From NCBI GenBank assembly GCA_900541915.1, contig UQLS01000004.1:1-64000 (forward strand): a DNA stretch of 64,000 bases, in the 5' to 3' direction. Of the stretch, positions 43,888 through 52,847 are shown in pieces. The number at the start of each line of letters is the position of its first letter. Within the stretch, counting starts at the first letter, position 1. The stretch is from an uncultured Phascolarctobacterium sp. (GTDB lineage: Bacteria > Bacillota > Negativicutes > Acidaminococcales > Acidaminococcaceae). Below the pieces are notes generated by a model. That model was not told the DNA's origin. It worked only from the letters and a program-made list of their open reading frames with translations, and did not search any database. The position numbers and the translations under genes were made by a program.

Positions 43888-44015
43888 CATTGCTGCACCC
43901 CTGCAGCACGCTAACGTATAGAGGATTTTCAGTTATTATAAGAATAGCATCATGATCGTCATGCAAATGTCCGGTTTGCACAGCTTAATGGAAATCAATA
44001 TTTCGGCCTGCTGCA

Positions 44016-44048
44016 ACAAAAAAACCGTTTCTCTTACGAGAAACGGTT
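44016..44048 (-). terminator. Terminator ending the orphan cobalamin-aptamer transcript
   Basis: AACCGTTTCTC pairs with GAGAAACGGTT around a four-base loop, then a run of T on the minus strand. Confidence 0.85.
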
Positions 44049-44138
44049 AATGCAACATGTGGGATTCTGCCACTCTCACATAAACAGAATCTTTGTGATA
44101 ACATCTTTCCTGTCGCTCGCAGGTCAAGCAAATGCCTA

Positions 44139-44218
44139 TACAGAAAGTCTTGCTGGATTCAGGAAACCTGTTACAGCGGCGGGACCTCTTTGGAATTGCA
44201 CCAAATAACTCTCCGTAC
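44139..44218 (-). promoter_or_regulatory. Atypical, compact cobalamin riboswitch-like aptamer
   Basis: Minus strand: closing helix UACGGAGAGU / ACUUUCUGUA, the UUUGGUGCAAUUCCAAA hairpin, GGUCCCGCCGCUGUAAC, CAGGUUUCCUG and AAUCCAGCAAGAC. These are hallmarks of the cobalamin family, but the usual GCCACUG/GGGAAG block is missing, so it is either a small variant class or degenerate. There is no gene on this strand downstream. Confidence 0.65.
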
Positions 44219-44240
44219 GAAATATTGATTTGTTGTACTA

Positions 44241-44269
44241 ATTGTACTATGTACCAATAAGGTTGTCAA
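44241..44269 (-). promoter_or_regulatory. Promoter of the orphan cobalamin-aptamer transcript
   Basis: TTGACA at 44264-44269, 17 bases, TACAAT at 44241-44246. Predicted RNA of about 215 bases ending at the hairpin 44023-44048. Confidence 0.8.
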
Positions 44270-44356
44270 TACTTTTGCGATAAATTTCTCAAATTTATTT
44301 TTGAGATATACTGTACTATTAAATAATTTTTATGAACTCATTCAGCTAAATAAAGT

Positions 44357-44395
44357 AAAAGCGCTTACAAGCCTTCTGCCGTAAGCGCTTTTACT
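44357..44395. terminator. Terminator of the 19-codon microgene
   Basis: AGTAAAAGCGCTTAC pairs with GTAAGCGCTTTTACT, a perfect stem, bidirectional. Confidence 0.75.
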
Positions 44396-44435
44396 TTATC
44401 CAGTTACTGTCCATTGTTTCCTCTCCGTGAAAATT

Positions 44436-44495
44436 TTAATGAATAAAGTACAGATTCATCTGATACAACGCTTTGACAAATTTTTCAAACGTCAT
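44436..44495 (-). CDS. 19-residue microprotein
   Basis: The frame encodes MTFEKFVKALYQMNLYFIH and stops at TAA. It has all the parts of an expressed gene: TGGACA-N17-TATACT promoter, a 14-bp palindrome over the -10, a GGGAGG ribosome binding site eight bases before the ATG at 44495, and a strong terminator downstream. The peptide is amphipathic with an aromatic tail. It could be a small regulatory or membrane-active peptide, or the leader of an RNA regulator. No family is recognised. Confidence 0.5.
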   Translation of the reverse strand: MTFEKFVKALYQMNLYFIH

Positions 44496-44532
44496 TTTCT
44501 TTCCCTCCCGGTAAAAAATTTACTTAAATTTT

Positions 44533-44546
44533 ACTTTAGCTAAAGT
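44533..44546. promoter_or_regulatory. Palindromic operator at the microgene promoter
   Basis: ACTTTAGCTAAAGT is a perfect 14-bp palindrome overlapping the -10 box. Confidence 0.5.
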
Positions 44547-44572
44547 ATAGCATGTTGTGGCGTTTTTGTCCA
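44544..44572 (-). promoter_or_regulatory. Microgene promoter
   Basis: TGGACA at 44567-44572, 17 bases, TATACT at 44544-44549. Confidence 0.7.
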
Positions 44573-44648
44573 CTATGGACTTATTTTGTCCCGATTATCT
44601 TATAAGCCGCATCCAGACTGTCTTTAAGGCATTTCAGACAAAAAACAA

Positions 44649-44679
44649 CCCGGACGCTAAAAAAATTTTTTCGTCCGGG
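44649..44679. terminator. Terminator of the tig-clp-lon-engB-abrB gene run
   Basis: CCCGGACG pairs with CGTCCGGG across an A/T-rich extension of the stem; T-run on the minus strand, nine bases past the last gene. Confidence 0.8.
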
Positions 44680-44687
44680 GATATTTT

Positions 44688-45725
44688 TTATGAAGCTGTA
44701 TGTCTGCCAAAATACCATGACAGCAGCGGCGGCACACAGATATTAATAGCCAGTACACGTACCAGCTGATATGTAAGAATGATGGAAACATCTTCGCCCA
44801 TACTCATTCCTGCCAGCGCCATCTCGGCAATACCGCCGGGAGCCATAGCCAGGAAAGCGGTAATCAGGCTGAATCCATAGCGCGCCGAAAGCAGATAAGC
44901 TACGGCAATGCTTACAGCTACCAAAATTACCGTGCCGATAATCGTCAGCGGCACAATAGCCTTAGTCTTAGCAATTCTTTCCGCGTCCAGCAGCATACCC
45001 ATGTACAGGCCAATGCTGACCTGCGCCGGAGCCATAAGCCAGCCGGGCACGGGCTGCAAATCTCCTGCTACGATTGAAAACACAGCTGTCAGCAGGATGG
45101 TGCCTAAAAATTTAGGTGTGGGCAGATGCAGCTTTTTGGCCAGGTAGCCGCCCAGTATGGAAAGCGGCAGAAATACCAGCCAGTGAATACCGCCATGATT
45201 GGGCATCTCCACCGTGCTGCCTACGATATGAGCATCCAGCAGCGTGATAACCAGAAGCGGTACGGAAACGATAACCCCAATAAGGCGGATAACCTGCATA
45301 ACCATGACCACATTAGGGTCAGTACGCTTATCCTGCTCAGTTAAGAGCATCATCAGCGTAATGCCGCCGGGCATCATGCCCATAATGCAGCTCTGCAGGT
45401 TCACCTTGGTCCAGCGGGCCATAAGCCACGCCAAAAGCACGCTGACTGCGATAGCGATAACATTGGCTTCTACTACGCCTGCCATTTCCTCCAGAAAATT
45501 GTTCCAGGCGTCGTTGCTGAAAGTAGCACCAATACCATAGCCTGCTACCATTAGGCCGCAGGCACGCCAGCTGCGGGGCCAGCTTACGGCAACGTTATGA
45601 GCAAAGGCCTTGCACAGCACTGCCGTTACCATCCCTCCCAGCAGATACGGTATCGGCAGGTGCATCCGCACCAGCAGACTGCCTAAGCAGGCAGCAGTAA
45701 TAAACAGCAGCAGTCTATTCAGCAT
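44688..45725 (-). CDS. AbrB-family (PF05145) membrane protein
   Basis: A 345-residue polytopic membrane protein with the duplicated AbrB-dup architecture: two similar halves, each with a GxxP-rich motif (MGMMPGGITLMMLL and AMAPGGIAEMALAG). Family members are annotated as AbrB or putative ammonia monooxygenase-related proteins; actual function is unknown, transport being likely. The ATG at 45725 overlaps the engB end by 11 bases. Confidence 0.85.
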   Translation of the reverse strand: MLNRLLLFITAACLGSLLVRMHLPIPYLLGGMVTAVLCKAFAHNVAVSWPRSWRACGLMVAGYGIGATFSNDAWNNFLEEMAGVVEANVIAIAVSVLLAWLMARWTKVNLQSCIMGMMPGGITLMMLLTEQDKRTDPNVVMVMQVIRLIGVIVSVPLLVITLLDAHIVGSTVEMPNHGGIHWLVFLPLSILGGYLAKKLHLPTPKFLGTILLTAVFSIVAGDLQPVPGWLMAPAQVSIGLYMGMLLDAERIAKTKAIVPLTIIGTVILVAVSIAVAYLLSARYGFSLITAFLAMAPGGIAEMALAGMSMGEDVSIILTYQLVRVLAINICVPPLLSWYFGRHTAS

Positions 45726-46356
45726 ATTCTTCCAGCGTATTCATAATGCGGGCAATCAGCTCGCCGCGCATAGTATGCTGGGAAGAACTGTAAATCATAA
45801 TCTGCTCTTCGGACAGGCCCATTTCCCTTTTAAACAGGGCTTTCTGAGCCATAGCCGCATTTTTGGACAGCTTGTCGGACTTGGTAAGCACTATCTGTAC
45901 TTTAAGTCCGCAGCCCAGCAGCCAGTGATAACATTCCAGATCGCTGTCCATGGGCTTATGCCGGATGTCGATAAGCTGGCATACTAACGCCAGATTATCA
46001 CTGCCGGACAGATATTTGCTGATGAAGCCGGACCATTGCTCCTTATTGTTGCGGTTGGTACGGGCAAAGCCGTAACCGGGCAGGTCCACCAGGTAGAAGT
46101 GGGCTCTTTCGTCCAGCCCTTCATCTACGCGTTTGGCTTCCAGCTCGTAAAAATTGATAGTCTGTGTCTTGCCCGGAGTAGCGCTGACGCGCGCCAGTCC
46201 GTTACGGCGGCACAGAGAGTTGATGAGTGAGGATTTGCCCACGTTACTGCGGCCGATGAAAGCCGTTTCGATGAGCGCAGGGGTCGGATACTGCTCTGCC
46301 TTAACAGCAGACGCCACATATTTGGAACGGATAATATCCCAGCAGCCTTTAGTCAT
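45715..46356 (-). CDS. engB: Ribosome biogenesis GTPase EngB/YsxC
   Basis: A 213-residue TrmE-Era-EngA-type GTPase helping 50S subunit assembly. G1 [13 protein letters not shown]2 TPGKTQ, G3 DLPGYG and G4 TKSDK are all present. Start ATG 46356 has GGAGG; a longer frame reaching into lon lacks support. It overlaps lon by eight bases, the usual lon-engB order in Firmicutes. Confidence 0.95.
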   Translation of the reverse strand: MTKGCWDIIRSKYVASAVKAEQYPTPALIETAFIGRSNVGKSSLINSLCRRNGLARVSATPGKTQTINFYELEAKRVDEGLDERAHFYLVDLPGYGFARTNRNNKEQWSGFISKYLSGSDNLALVCQLIDIRHKPMDSDLECYHWLLGCGLKVQIVLTKSDKLSKNAAMAQKALFKREMGLSEEQIMIYSSSQHTMRGELIARIMNTLEEYAE

Positions 46357-48679
46357 TTTTTTCCTCCAATGCCAGTTGCAGCACTTCATCCATATGTTTT
46401 ACAGCAATAAATTTCATCTGACGGCGTACATTATCGGGAATTTCTTCCAGATCCTGCAGATTGCGCTCCGGCAGCAGTACGGTTTTTACGCCGTAGCGAT
46501 GTGCTGCCAGCACCTTTTCCTTAATGCCGCCTACAGGCAGTACCCTGCCGGAAAGAGTAATCTCGCCGGTCATGGCAAGTCCGCCTTTTACGCGGCGCTT
46601 AGTCAGTGCCGATACCATAGCTGTTACCATGGTAATACCGGCAGAAGGGCCGTCTTTGGGAATAGCGCCTTCGGGCAGGTGGATATGCAGGTCTTCTGTT
46701 TCGTAGAAGTTTTCTGCCAATCCCAGTTCAGCCGCACGGCTGCGGATGTAAGTATATCCTGCCTGCGCGGATTCCTTCATTACATCGCCCAGCTGTCCGG
46801 TCAGCGTTAAGCCGCCTTTGCCTTTGTACACCAGTACCTCTACCTTGAGCAGCTCGCCGCCCACACTGGTCCAGGCCAGACCTGTGCAGCAGCCTACCTC
46901 GGAAGCAATGCTGATATCGTCTTCCAGAATCAGCGGCTTGCCAAGATATTTTTCCAGATTAGCACTGCTGATTTTAGCAGCGGCACTCTTGCCGGTAACA
47001 ATCTTATGCGCGATTTTGCGGCAGACACCAGCAATCTTACGCTCCAAGTTACGCACACCGGCTTCGCGGGTATATTCGCGGATAATGCGGCGCAGAGCGC
47101 TGTCGCTCAAAGTAATATGTCTGTCTGCCAGGCCATGCTGCTTCAGTTCTTTCGGCAGCAGGTGCAGCTCAGCAATCTTAACCTTTTCATCCTCAGTGTA
47201 GCTGGAAAGAGAGATAACCTCCATCCTGTCTAAAAGCGCAGGCGGAATGGTTTCTACGGTGTTGGCCGTCACAATCCAGAATACATTGGATAAGTCAAAG
47301 GGGAATTCAATAAAATGGTCACTGAAAGAATCGTTCTGTTCCGGGTCCAGTGCTTCCAGGAGAGCAGAAGCAGGATCACCGCGGAAGTCAGAAGTCATCT
47401 TATCCACTTCGTCCAGCAAAAATACCGGGTTCATGCAGCCGCAGCTTTGCATACCGTGGATAATACGTCCGGGCATGGCGCCGATGTAGGTACGGCGATG
47501 ACCGCGAATCTCGGCCTCGTCACGGATACCGCCCAGAGAAATACGGGTAAAGCGGCGTCCGATAGCGTCGGCAACGCTGCGTGCCAGCGAGGTTTTACCA
47601 ACGCCCGGCGGGCCAACCAGACACAGAATCGGCCCTTTGGTATCGCGGGTTAAAGCGCGTACTGCCAGATATTCCAGAATACGCTCTTTAACTTTTTTCA
47701 GTCCGTAATGGTCTTTATCCAGCACCTCAGCTGCATGCTTCAAATCAAAATTATCCTGAGTAAACTTGCCCCAGGGCAGCGCCAGCAGCGCATCCAGGTA
47801 GCTGCGGATAACGGCGCTTTCTGCCGCCATCGGCGGCATCTTATACAGACGGTCCAGCTCTTTGTTAATCTTGCTGCTTACCTCTTCCGGCAGGCTAAGC
47901 TCTTCCATCTGCTTTTTATATTCGTCAATCTCAGCTTTCAGCTCGTCGCCTTCGCCCAGCTCCTTGTTAATCGCCTTGAGCTGTTCGCGCAGGTAGTAAT
48001 CACGCTGATTTTTTTCAATCTGGCGGCGTACCTCGGCAGCGATATTCTTTTCCAGTCCGGCGATTTCCAGCTCTTTGCTGAGCACCACGTATAAAGAATG
48101 CATACGCTCTTTTACGTCAAAGGCTTCCAGCAGACGCTGCTTTTCCTCGATACTTACGGACAGATAGCCGGCAATCATATCAGCAACCCTGCCCGGGTCC
48201 GGCTGCGCCTTAAAGGAAAGCAGCACTTCGCTGCTGACCTTCTTCGTCAGCAGTACCCAGTTTTCAAAGGTTTCGATAAGCATACGGCGCAGAGCTTCAA
48301 TTTCCGTATCCTCGCTAATCTCGGAACGAATCAGCTCGCCGCTGCCGACAAACTGTGCGTCCTCGCCTTCGGTTACGGTGATGGAATCCAGTCGTACACG
48401 CTCCAGACCTTCCACCAGGATGCGTACCGCACCATTAGGCAGCTTGAGCAGCTGCTTAATCTCTGCCAGTACGCCGCAGGTGTACAAATCTTCAATCTGT
48501 ACGTCCGTCACAGCCGCGTCCTTCTGAGTAGTCAAAAGCAGCTGCTTGGTCGCACCCGCCGCATTTTCTACGGCATGGATGGATTTATCCCTGCCGATAT
48601 CAAGATTTACCAGCATGCCCGGAAAAATCAGCATTCCGCGCAGCGGCAGCAGCGGCAGAGTAATCATATTGTCAGACAA
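46349..48679 (-). CDS. lon: ATP-dependent Lon protease
   Basis: A 776-residue LonA protease: N-terminal substrate domain, coiled coil, AAA+ module with [11 protein letters not shown] (Walker A) and FLLDEVDKM (Walker B), then the protease domain with the catalytic serine in PKDGPSAGI and lysine in [10 protein letters not shown]. It degrades damaged and regulatory proteins. The start appears to be TTG at 48679: GGAGG is seven bases upstream while the nearest ATG is too far. It follows clpX. Confidence 0.96.
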   Translation of the reverse strand: MSDNMITLPLLPLRGMLIFPGMLVNLDIGRDKSIHAVENAAGATKQLLLTTQKDAAVTDVQIEDLYTCGVLAEIKQLLKLPNGAVRILVEGLERVRLDSITVTEGEDAQFVGSGELIRSEISEDTEIEALRRMLIETFENWVLLTKKVSSEVLLSFKAQPDPGRVADMIAGYLSVSIEEKQRLLEAFDVKERMHSLYVVLSKELEIAGLEKNIAAEVRRQIEKNQRDYYLREQLKAINKELGEGDELKAEIDEYKKQMEELSLPEEVSSKINKELDRLYKMPPMAAESAVIRSYLDALLALPWGKFTQDNFDLKHAAEVLDKDHYGLKKVKERILEYLAVRALTRDTKGPILCLVGPPGVGKTSLARSVADAIGRRFTRISLGGIRDEAEIRGHRRTYIGAMPGRIIHGMQSCGCMNPVFLLDEVDKMTSDFRGDPASALLEALDPEQNDSFSDHFIEFPFDLSNVFWIVTANTVETIPPALLDRMEVISLSSYTEDEKVKIAELHLLPKELKQHGLADRHITLSDSALRRIIREYTREAGVRNLERKIAGVCRKIAHKIVTGKSAAAKISSANLEKYLGKPLILEDDISIASEVGCCTGLAWTSVGGELLKVEVLVYKGKGGLTLTGQLGDVMKESAQAGYTYIRSRAAELGLAENFYETEDLHIHLPEGAIPKDGPSAGITMVTAMVSALTKRRVKGGLAMTGEITLSGRVLPVGGIKEKVLAAHRYGVKTVLLPERNLQDLEEIPDNVRRQMKFIAVKHMDEVLQLALEEKND

Positions 48680-48744
48680 ACCAGTTCCTCCTTTACAAGC
48701 ACAAAAGGGAGAAAGGCAATGCCCTTCCCCCTAATCTTTATTTG

Positions 48745-49995
48745 TTATTCCGCAAGCATCTGCGGATCTTCATGCTGACGCACGGTTGCTTCGGTAACGA
48801 TGCATCTTTTTACATCGTCGCGGGAAGGCACGTCATACATCACATTGCGCATAATCTCTTCGATAATAGCGCGCAGTCCGCGGGCACCGGCATTGCGTTT
48901 CAGCGCCTCTTCGGCGATAGCGTCAAGTGCCGCGTCCTCAAATTCCAGCTGGACATCATCCATAGCCAGGAAATGCTGGTACTGCTTAATCAGCGCGTTG
49001 CGCGGCTCCTTGAGGATGCGCACCAGTGCTGCCTTATCCAGTGAATCCAGCGTTACTACTACCGGCAGACGGCCGGCAAATTCCGGGATCAGACCAAATT
49101 TCATCAAATCCTCAGGCAGTACCTTGCTGAATACTGCATTATTGTCAATTTCCTCTTTTTTGCGGATATCCGCGCCAAAGCCCAGGTTCTTCTTGCCGAT
49201 ACGGGCATTGATGATATTTTCCAGTCCGGCAAATGCGCCGCCGCAGATAAACAGGATGTTGGTAGTGTCTATCTGGATAAACTCCTGATGCGGATGTTTG
49301 CGTCCGCCTTTAGGCGGTACACTGGCAACAGTGCCTTCGAGGATTTTTAAAAGAGCCTGCTGCACACCCTCGCCGGAAACGTCGCGGGTAATGGAAACAT
49401 TCTCTGACTTGCGGGAAATCTTGTCGATTTCGTCGATGTAGATAATGCCGCGCTGTGCAGCTTCAATATCATAATCAGCATTCTGAATCAGTTTGAGCAG
49501 AATATTCTCTACGTCCTCGCCTACATAGCCGGCTTCGGTCAGCGTGGTAGCGTCGGCGATGGCAAAGGGAACCTGCAGAATCTTCGCCAGAGTCTGCGCC
49601 AGCAGAGTTTTGCCGCTGCCGGTGGGTCCCAGCATGAGAATATTGGACTTCTGCAGTTCTACGCTGCGTTTTTCCTCAGGATTCTGCAGCTCGTAGTTAA
49701 TACGTTTATAGTGATTGTATACGGCAACAGACAAAGTCTTTTTAGCTTCATCCTGGCCGATGACGTATTCATCCAGAATAGCCTTGATGTCTTTTGGCTT
49801 GGGCAAATCAGAAGCTGCCGGCATGCTTTCAGCCAGCGTTTTCTGGTAGTCCTCGTCCAGCATCTCCTTGCAGAACTCGATGCACTCGTCGCAGATATAG
49901 ACGCCGCGACCGGCAATCAGCCTGCGCACCTGGCCTTCACGCTTGCCGCAGAAAGAGCAGGTAAGGTTGTTATCATGCCCTTCGTCAAAATTCAT
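48745..49995 (-). CDS. clpX: ClpXP protease ATPase subunit ClpX
   Basis: A 416-residue AAA+ unfoldase. The N-terminal zinc-binding domain has [13 protein letters not shown]...CDECIEFC, Walker A is [12 protein letters not shown], Walker [10 protein letters not shown], and IGF-like and RKH loops for ClpP docking and substrate grip are in place. The ATG at 49995 has GGAG. It is 29 bases downstream of clpP. Confidence 0.97.
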   Translation of the reverse strand: MNFDEGHDNNLTCSFCGKREGQVRRLIAGRGVYICDECIEFCKEMLDEDYQKTLAESMPAASDLPKPKDIKAILDEYVIGQDEAKKTLSVAVYNHYKRINYELQNPEEKRSVELQKSNILMLGPTGSGKTLLAQTLAKILQVPFAIADATTLTEAGYVGEDVENILLKLIQNADYDIEAAQRGIIYIDEIDKISRKSENVSITRDVSGEGVQQALLKILEGTVASVPPKGGRKHPHQEFIQIDTTNILFICGGAFAGLENIINARIGKKNLGFGADIRKKEEIDNNAVFSKVLPEDLMKFGLIPEFAGRLPVVVTLDSLDKAALVRILKEPRNALIKQYQHFLAMDDVQLEFEDAALDAIAEEALKRNAGARGLRAIIEEIMRNVMYDVPSRDDVKRCIVTEATVRQHEDPQMLAE

Positions 49996-50024
49996 ATTTA
50001 TTAATCTCCTTAAGTCTAAAGCTA

Positions 50025-50615
50025 CTAAGCTTTACGGCTGCGTTCCAGCACCTCGTCGATGAGGCCGTATTCCTTAGCCTCACGGCTGGTCAGGTAATGA
50101 TCGCGCTCGGTATCAGCGGAAATCTTTTCCTTGCTTTGGCCGGTATGCTTAGCCAGTACGCCGTTCATCTCCTCGCGGATACGCAGGATTTCACGGGCGT
50201 GGATTTCAATTTCGGTAGCCTGCCCCTGGGCACCGCCCAGCGGCTGATGAATCATTACACGGGAATAGGGCAGCGCAAAACGCTTGCCGGGAGCACCGGC
50301 AGCCAGCAGCACAGAAGCCATGCTGGCAGCCATACCCATGCAGATAGTAGATACATCGGGCTTGATATACTGCATTGTATCATAAATAGCCATACCGGCG
50401 CTTACGCTGCCGCCGGGGCTGTTGATATACAGATGGATATCCTTGTCGGGGTCCTCGGATTCCAGGAACAGTAACTGAGCGATGACAACATTGGCCATAT
50501 TGTCATCAATGGGCCCGGTAACAAAGACGATGCGGTCTTTTAAAAGGCGGGAATAAATATCATAGGAACGTTCGCCGCGGCTGGACTGTTCAACAACGAT
50601 AGGCACGTAATTCAT
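50025..50615 (-). CDS. clpP: ATP-dependent Clp protease proteolytic subunit
   Basis: A 196-residue ClpP serine protease. Catalytic Ser lies in [11 protein letters not shown], His in [11 protein letters not shown], and Asp in the TERDHYLT region. It forms the barrel docked to ClpX. The ATG at 50615 fits the GGAG site; a GTG three codons earlier is too close to it. The tig-clpP-clpX order is conserved in bacteria. Confidence 0.97.
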   Translation of the reverse strand: MNYVPIVVEQSSRGERSYDIYSRLLKDRIVFVTGPIDDNMANVVIAQLLFLESEDPDKDIHLYINSPGGSVSAGMAIYDTMQYIKPDVSTICMGMAASMASVLLAAGAPGKRFALPYSRVMIHQPLGGAQGQATEIEIHAREILRIREEMNGVLAKHTGQSKEKISADTERDHYLTSREAKEYGLIDEVLERSRKA

Positions 50616-50648
50616 ATTTGTCACACTCCTTTGCTGCCGGAAACGTTA

Positions 50649-51932
50649 TTATTTTGCGCTGTCGATAACTACATGAGCTGCTTTGCGGCGCAGGATGTTT
50701 GCCAGCAGCAGGCCCATGGTACCGTTGTTGCGGATGATTTTCTTAACTTCGTCAACGGAAGCGCCATGCTGAGAAGCGATAGCAGCGATTTCAGCATCAA
50801 CGTCAGCCATGTCAACTTGGATGTTTTCAGCTTTAGCAATAGCGTCCAGTACCAGGTCGGTTTTAACGTTTTCTTCAGCAACAGGACGTTGGTTTTCACG
50901 GATTTTAGCCATGTCCATGCCAGTGTACTGCATGTACATTTCCATGGTCATTTTGCGGCTTTCCAGGCTCATTTTCATTTCGTCAACCATTTGGCTGATG
51001 CGGTCTTCGATCATGATTTCAGGAACGGTGAATTTAGCGTTAGCTACAGCCAGGTCGATGAGAGCGCGTTCGTAAGCAACTTTAGCGTTTTCTTCAGCGC
51101 TCTTTTGCATGCGTTCTTTGTAGTTAGCACGCAGTTCGTCTACAGTTTTGAAGTCGCTGTTAGCAGCAACATATTCGTCGGTCAGTTCCGGCAGTTCGCG
51201 GCGTTTTACGTCTTGAATGTTTACTTTGAATACAGCTTCTTTGCCAGCCAGTTCTTTAACGAAGTATTCTTCCGGGAAGGTTACTTCAACGTCGGTGGAG
51301 TCGCCTTTTTTCAGGCCAACCAGTTGGTCTTCAAAGCCGGGGATGAAGGAGTTGGAGCCAACTTCCAGAGGATAGCCTTTGCCTTCGCCGCCGCTGAACG
51401 GTTCGCCGTCAACAGTACCAGCAAAGTCGATGATAGCGAAGTCGCCTTTTTCAATAACAGCGTCATCTTCAGCTGCTACCATTTTTGCATTGCGTTTACG
51501 CAGTTCGTTTACAGCGTCTTCAACAGCTTCGTCAGTTACTTCAACAGCTTCTTTTTCTACATGCAGGCCTTTGTATTCGCCCAGTTCCGGTTCCGGTTTC
51601 AGGGTTACTTTAATGGTCAGTTCCATATCTTTGCCTTCTTCAAAAGTAGATTCTTCTACTTTCGGGTCAGATACGGGGATCAGTTTTTCCTGGTCCAGAG
51701 CATCGCTGTAAGCTTTGTTAGCAACGATTTCGAAAGCTTCTTGTTTTACAGCTTCTTTGCCGTAGTGCATTTCGATGATGTTGCGGGGAGCTTTGCCTTT
51801 ACGGAAGCCCGGGATGTTCACATTATTGGCAATCTTTACTACAGCTTTTTTGAAACCGTCGTTAACAACGGCAGCCGGAGCGGTGATTTTCAAAGTTGCT
51901 TCATTTTCTACTCTTTCAACAGTTACGTTCAT
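50649..51932 (-). CDS. tig: Trigger factor
   Basis: A 427-residue ribosome-associated chaperone and peptidyl-prolyl isomerase. The N-terminal ribosome-binding domain carries GFRKGKAPR near residue 44, the FKBP domain spans about 150-245 (GDFAIIDFAGTVDGEPF), and a helical C-terminal domain completes it. The ATG at 51932 has GGAGG. It leads the tig-clpP-clpX-lon set. Confidence 0.96.
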   Translation of the reverse strand: MNVTVERVENEATLKITAPAAVVNDGFKKAVVKIANNVNIPGFRKGKAPRNIIEMHYGKEAVKQEAFEIVANKAYSDALDQEKLIPVSDPKVEESTFEEGKDMELTIKVTLKPEPELGEYKGLHVEKEAVEVTDEAVEDAVNELRKRNAKMVAAEDDAVIEKGDFAIIDFAGTVDGEPFSGGEGKGYPLEVGSNSFIPGFEDQLVGLKKGDSTDVEVTFPEEYFVKELAGKEAVFKVNIQDVKRRELPELTDEYVAANSDFKTVDELRANYKERMQKSAEENAKVAYERALIDLAVANAKFTVPEIMIEDRISQMVDEMKMSLESRKMTMEMYMQYTGMDMAKIRENQRPVAEENVKTDLVLDAIAKAENIQVDMADVDAEIAAIASQHGASVDEVKKIIRNNGTMGLLLANILRRKAAHVVIDSAK

Positions 51933-52076
51933 TAATAAAATCCTCCCTTAAATTTATGTGGGTAAAAATAGTATATCGGATTAAAGTGTCAGCCTTCCCT
52001 ATCAAGGCAGATTTATGCTGACATAAATCGCTCATAATATCATATCACAACCAGGCTTGCTTGACAATACTAAAAA

Positions 52077-52101
52077 GCCCTACAGACAAAGTCTGTAGGG
52101 C
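52077..52101 (-). terminator. Terminator of tRNA-Gly
   Basis: GCCCTACAGAC pairs with GTCTGTAGGGC around AAA, with a T-run on the minus strand. Confidence 0.88.
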
Positions 52102-52112
52102 AAAATTTCAGT

Positions 52113-52187
<75 letters not shown>

Positions 52188-52219
52188 ATTTGCGCTGTTC
52201 CGTATCAGGAACGATATTG

Positions 52220-52248
52220 ATTATATTATACAACCGTACCTTTGTCAA
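52220..52248 (-). promoter_or_regulatory. tRNA-Gly promoter
   Basis: Perfect consensus: TTGACA at 52243-52248, 17 bases, TATAAT at 52220-52225. Confidence 0.9.
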
Positions 52249-52272
52249 CAGCTTTTTTAAAAAATTTTTAAA

Positions 52273-52587
52273 TTATTTTTTCTGGCTGTGCAGCAGCTTG
52301 AGCAGAGCAAGTAAATCGTTCACATTAATGTTCTCCGGCAAAACGCTGTCGTCTTTTTTGCTGTAGACGCTTTCCTCACCTTTGACAACTTCATCCAGGC
52401 TGCAATTAAAGATTTGAGAAATCTTATTAACCTGACACAGAGTTACCTGACCGCGGCCGCGTTCAATATTGCTCATATGGGTTTGAGAAATGCCTAAAAG
52501 GCCTGCCAGCTCGATTTGGCTCATATTATGCTGTACACGCATCAGCTTGATATTATTACCAACTTTTACAAAATCCAGATTTTCCAT
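52273..52587 (-). CDS. XRE-family transcriptional regulator
   Basis: A 104-residue protein with an N-terminal helix-turn-helix (MSQIELAGLLGISQTHMSNIERGRGQVTL) and a short charged C-terminal tail. The second of two close ATGs (52587) has better spacing from AAGGG. Located between the tRNA and autotransporter 3, transcribed the same way; control of the autotransporter is possible but only inferred. Confidence 0.82.
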   Translation of the reverse strand: MENLDFVKVGNNIKLMRVQHNMSQIELAGLLGISQTHMSNIERGRGQVTLCQVNKISQIFNCSLDEVVKGEESVYSKKDDSVLPENINVNDLLALLKLLHSQKK

Positions 52588-52784
52588 TCTGTTCATCCCT
52601 TCTTACACTTACTTTAGTTTATTAAACGCCATTTAATGTGTATTAAGTTTTTCACTAACATCTATTTAATAATATCATAAACATTCTTTATTAACTATCC
52701 TTTCAGCGTGAACATGCTCTTAATTTCGTGAACATCGGTTAATGTAATTAAATACTATTTATCTTAAATATTTAAAAGATAAAA

Positions 52785-52812
52785 CACACCTGCTTAAATA
52801 AGCAGAGGTGTT
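52785..52812 (-). terminator. Terminator of autotransporter 3
   Basis: ACACCTGCTTA pairs with TAAGCAGAGGTGT with a small imperfection, followed by T-rich sequence on the minus strand. Confidence 0.65.
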
Positions 52813-52847
52813 TCCATTACACTATACCACAACTATATGTTTAATTT

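Noticed and set aside
44017..44118. A 38-codon frame inside the orphan cobalamin transcript
   Set aside because: It reads straight through the terminator hairpin and has no recognisable product; its ATG has poor spacing from the nearest AGGAAAG.
50631..51935. A 434-codon plus-strand open frame
   Set aside because: Antisense of trigger factor; Phe/Ser-rich with no domain.
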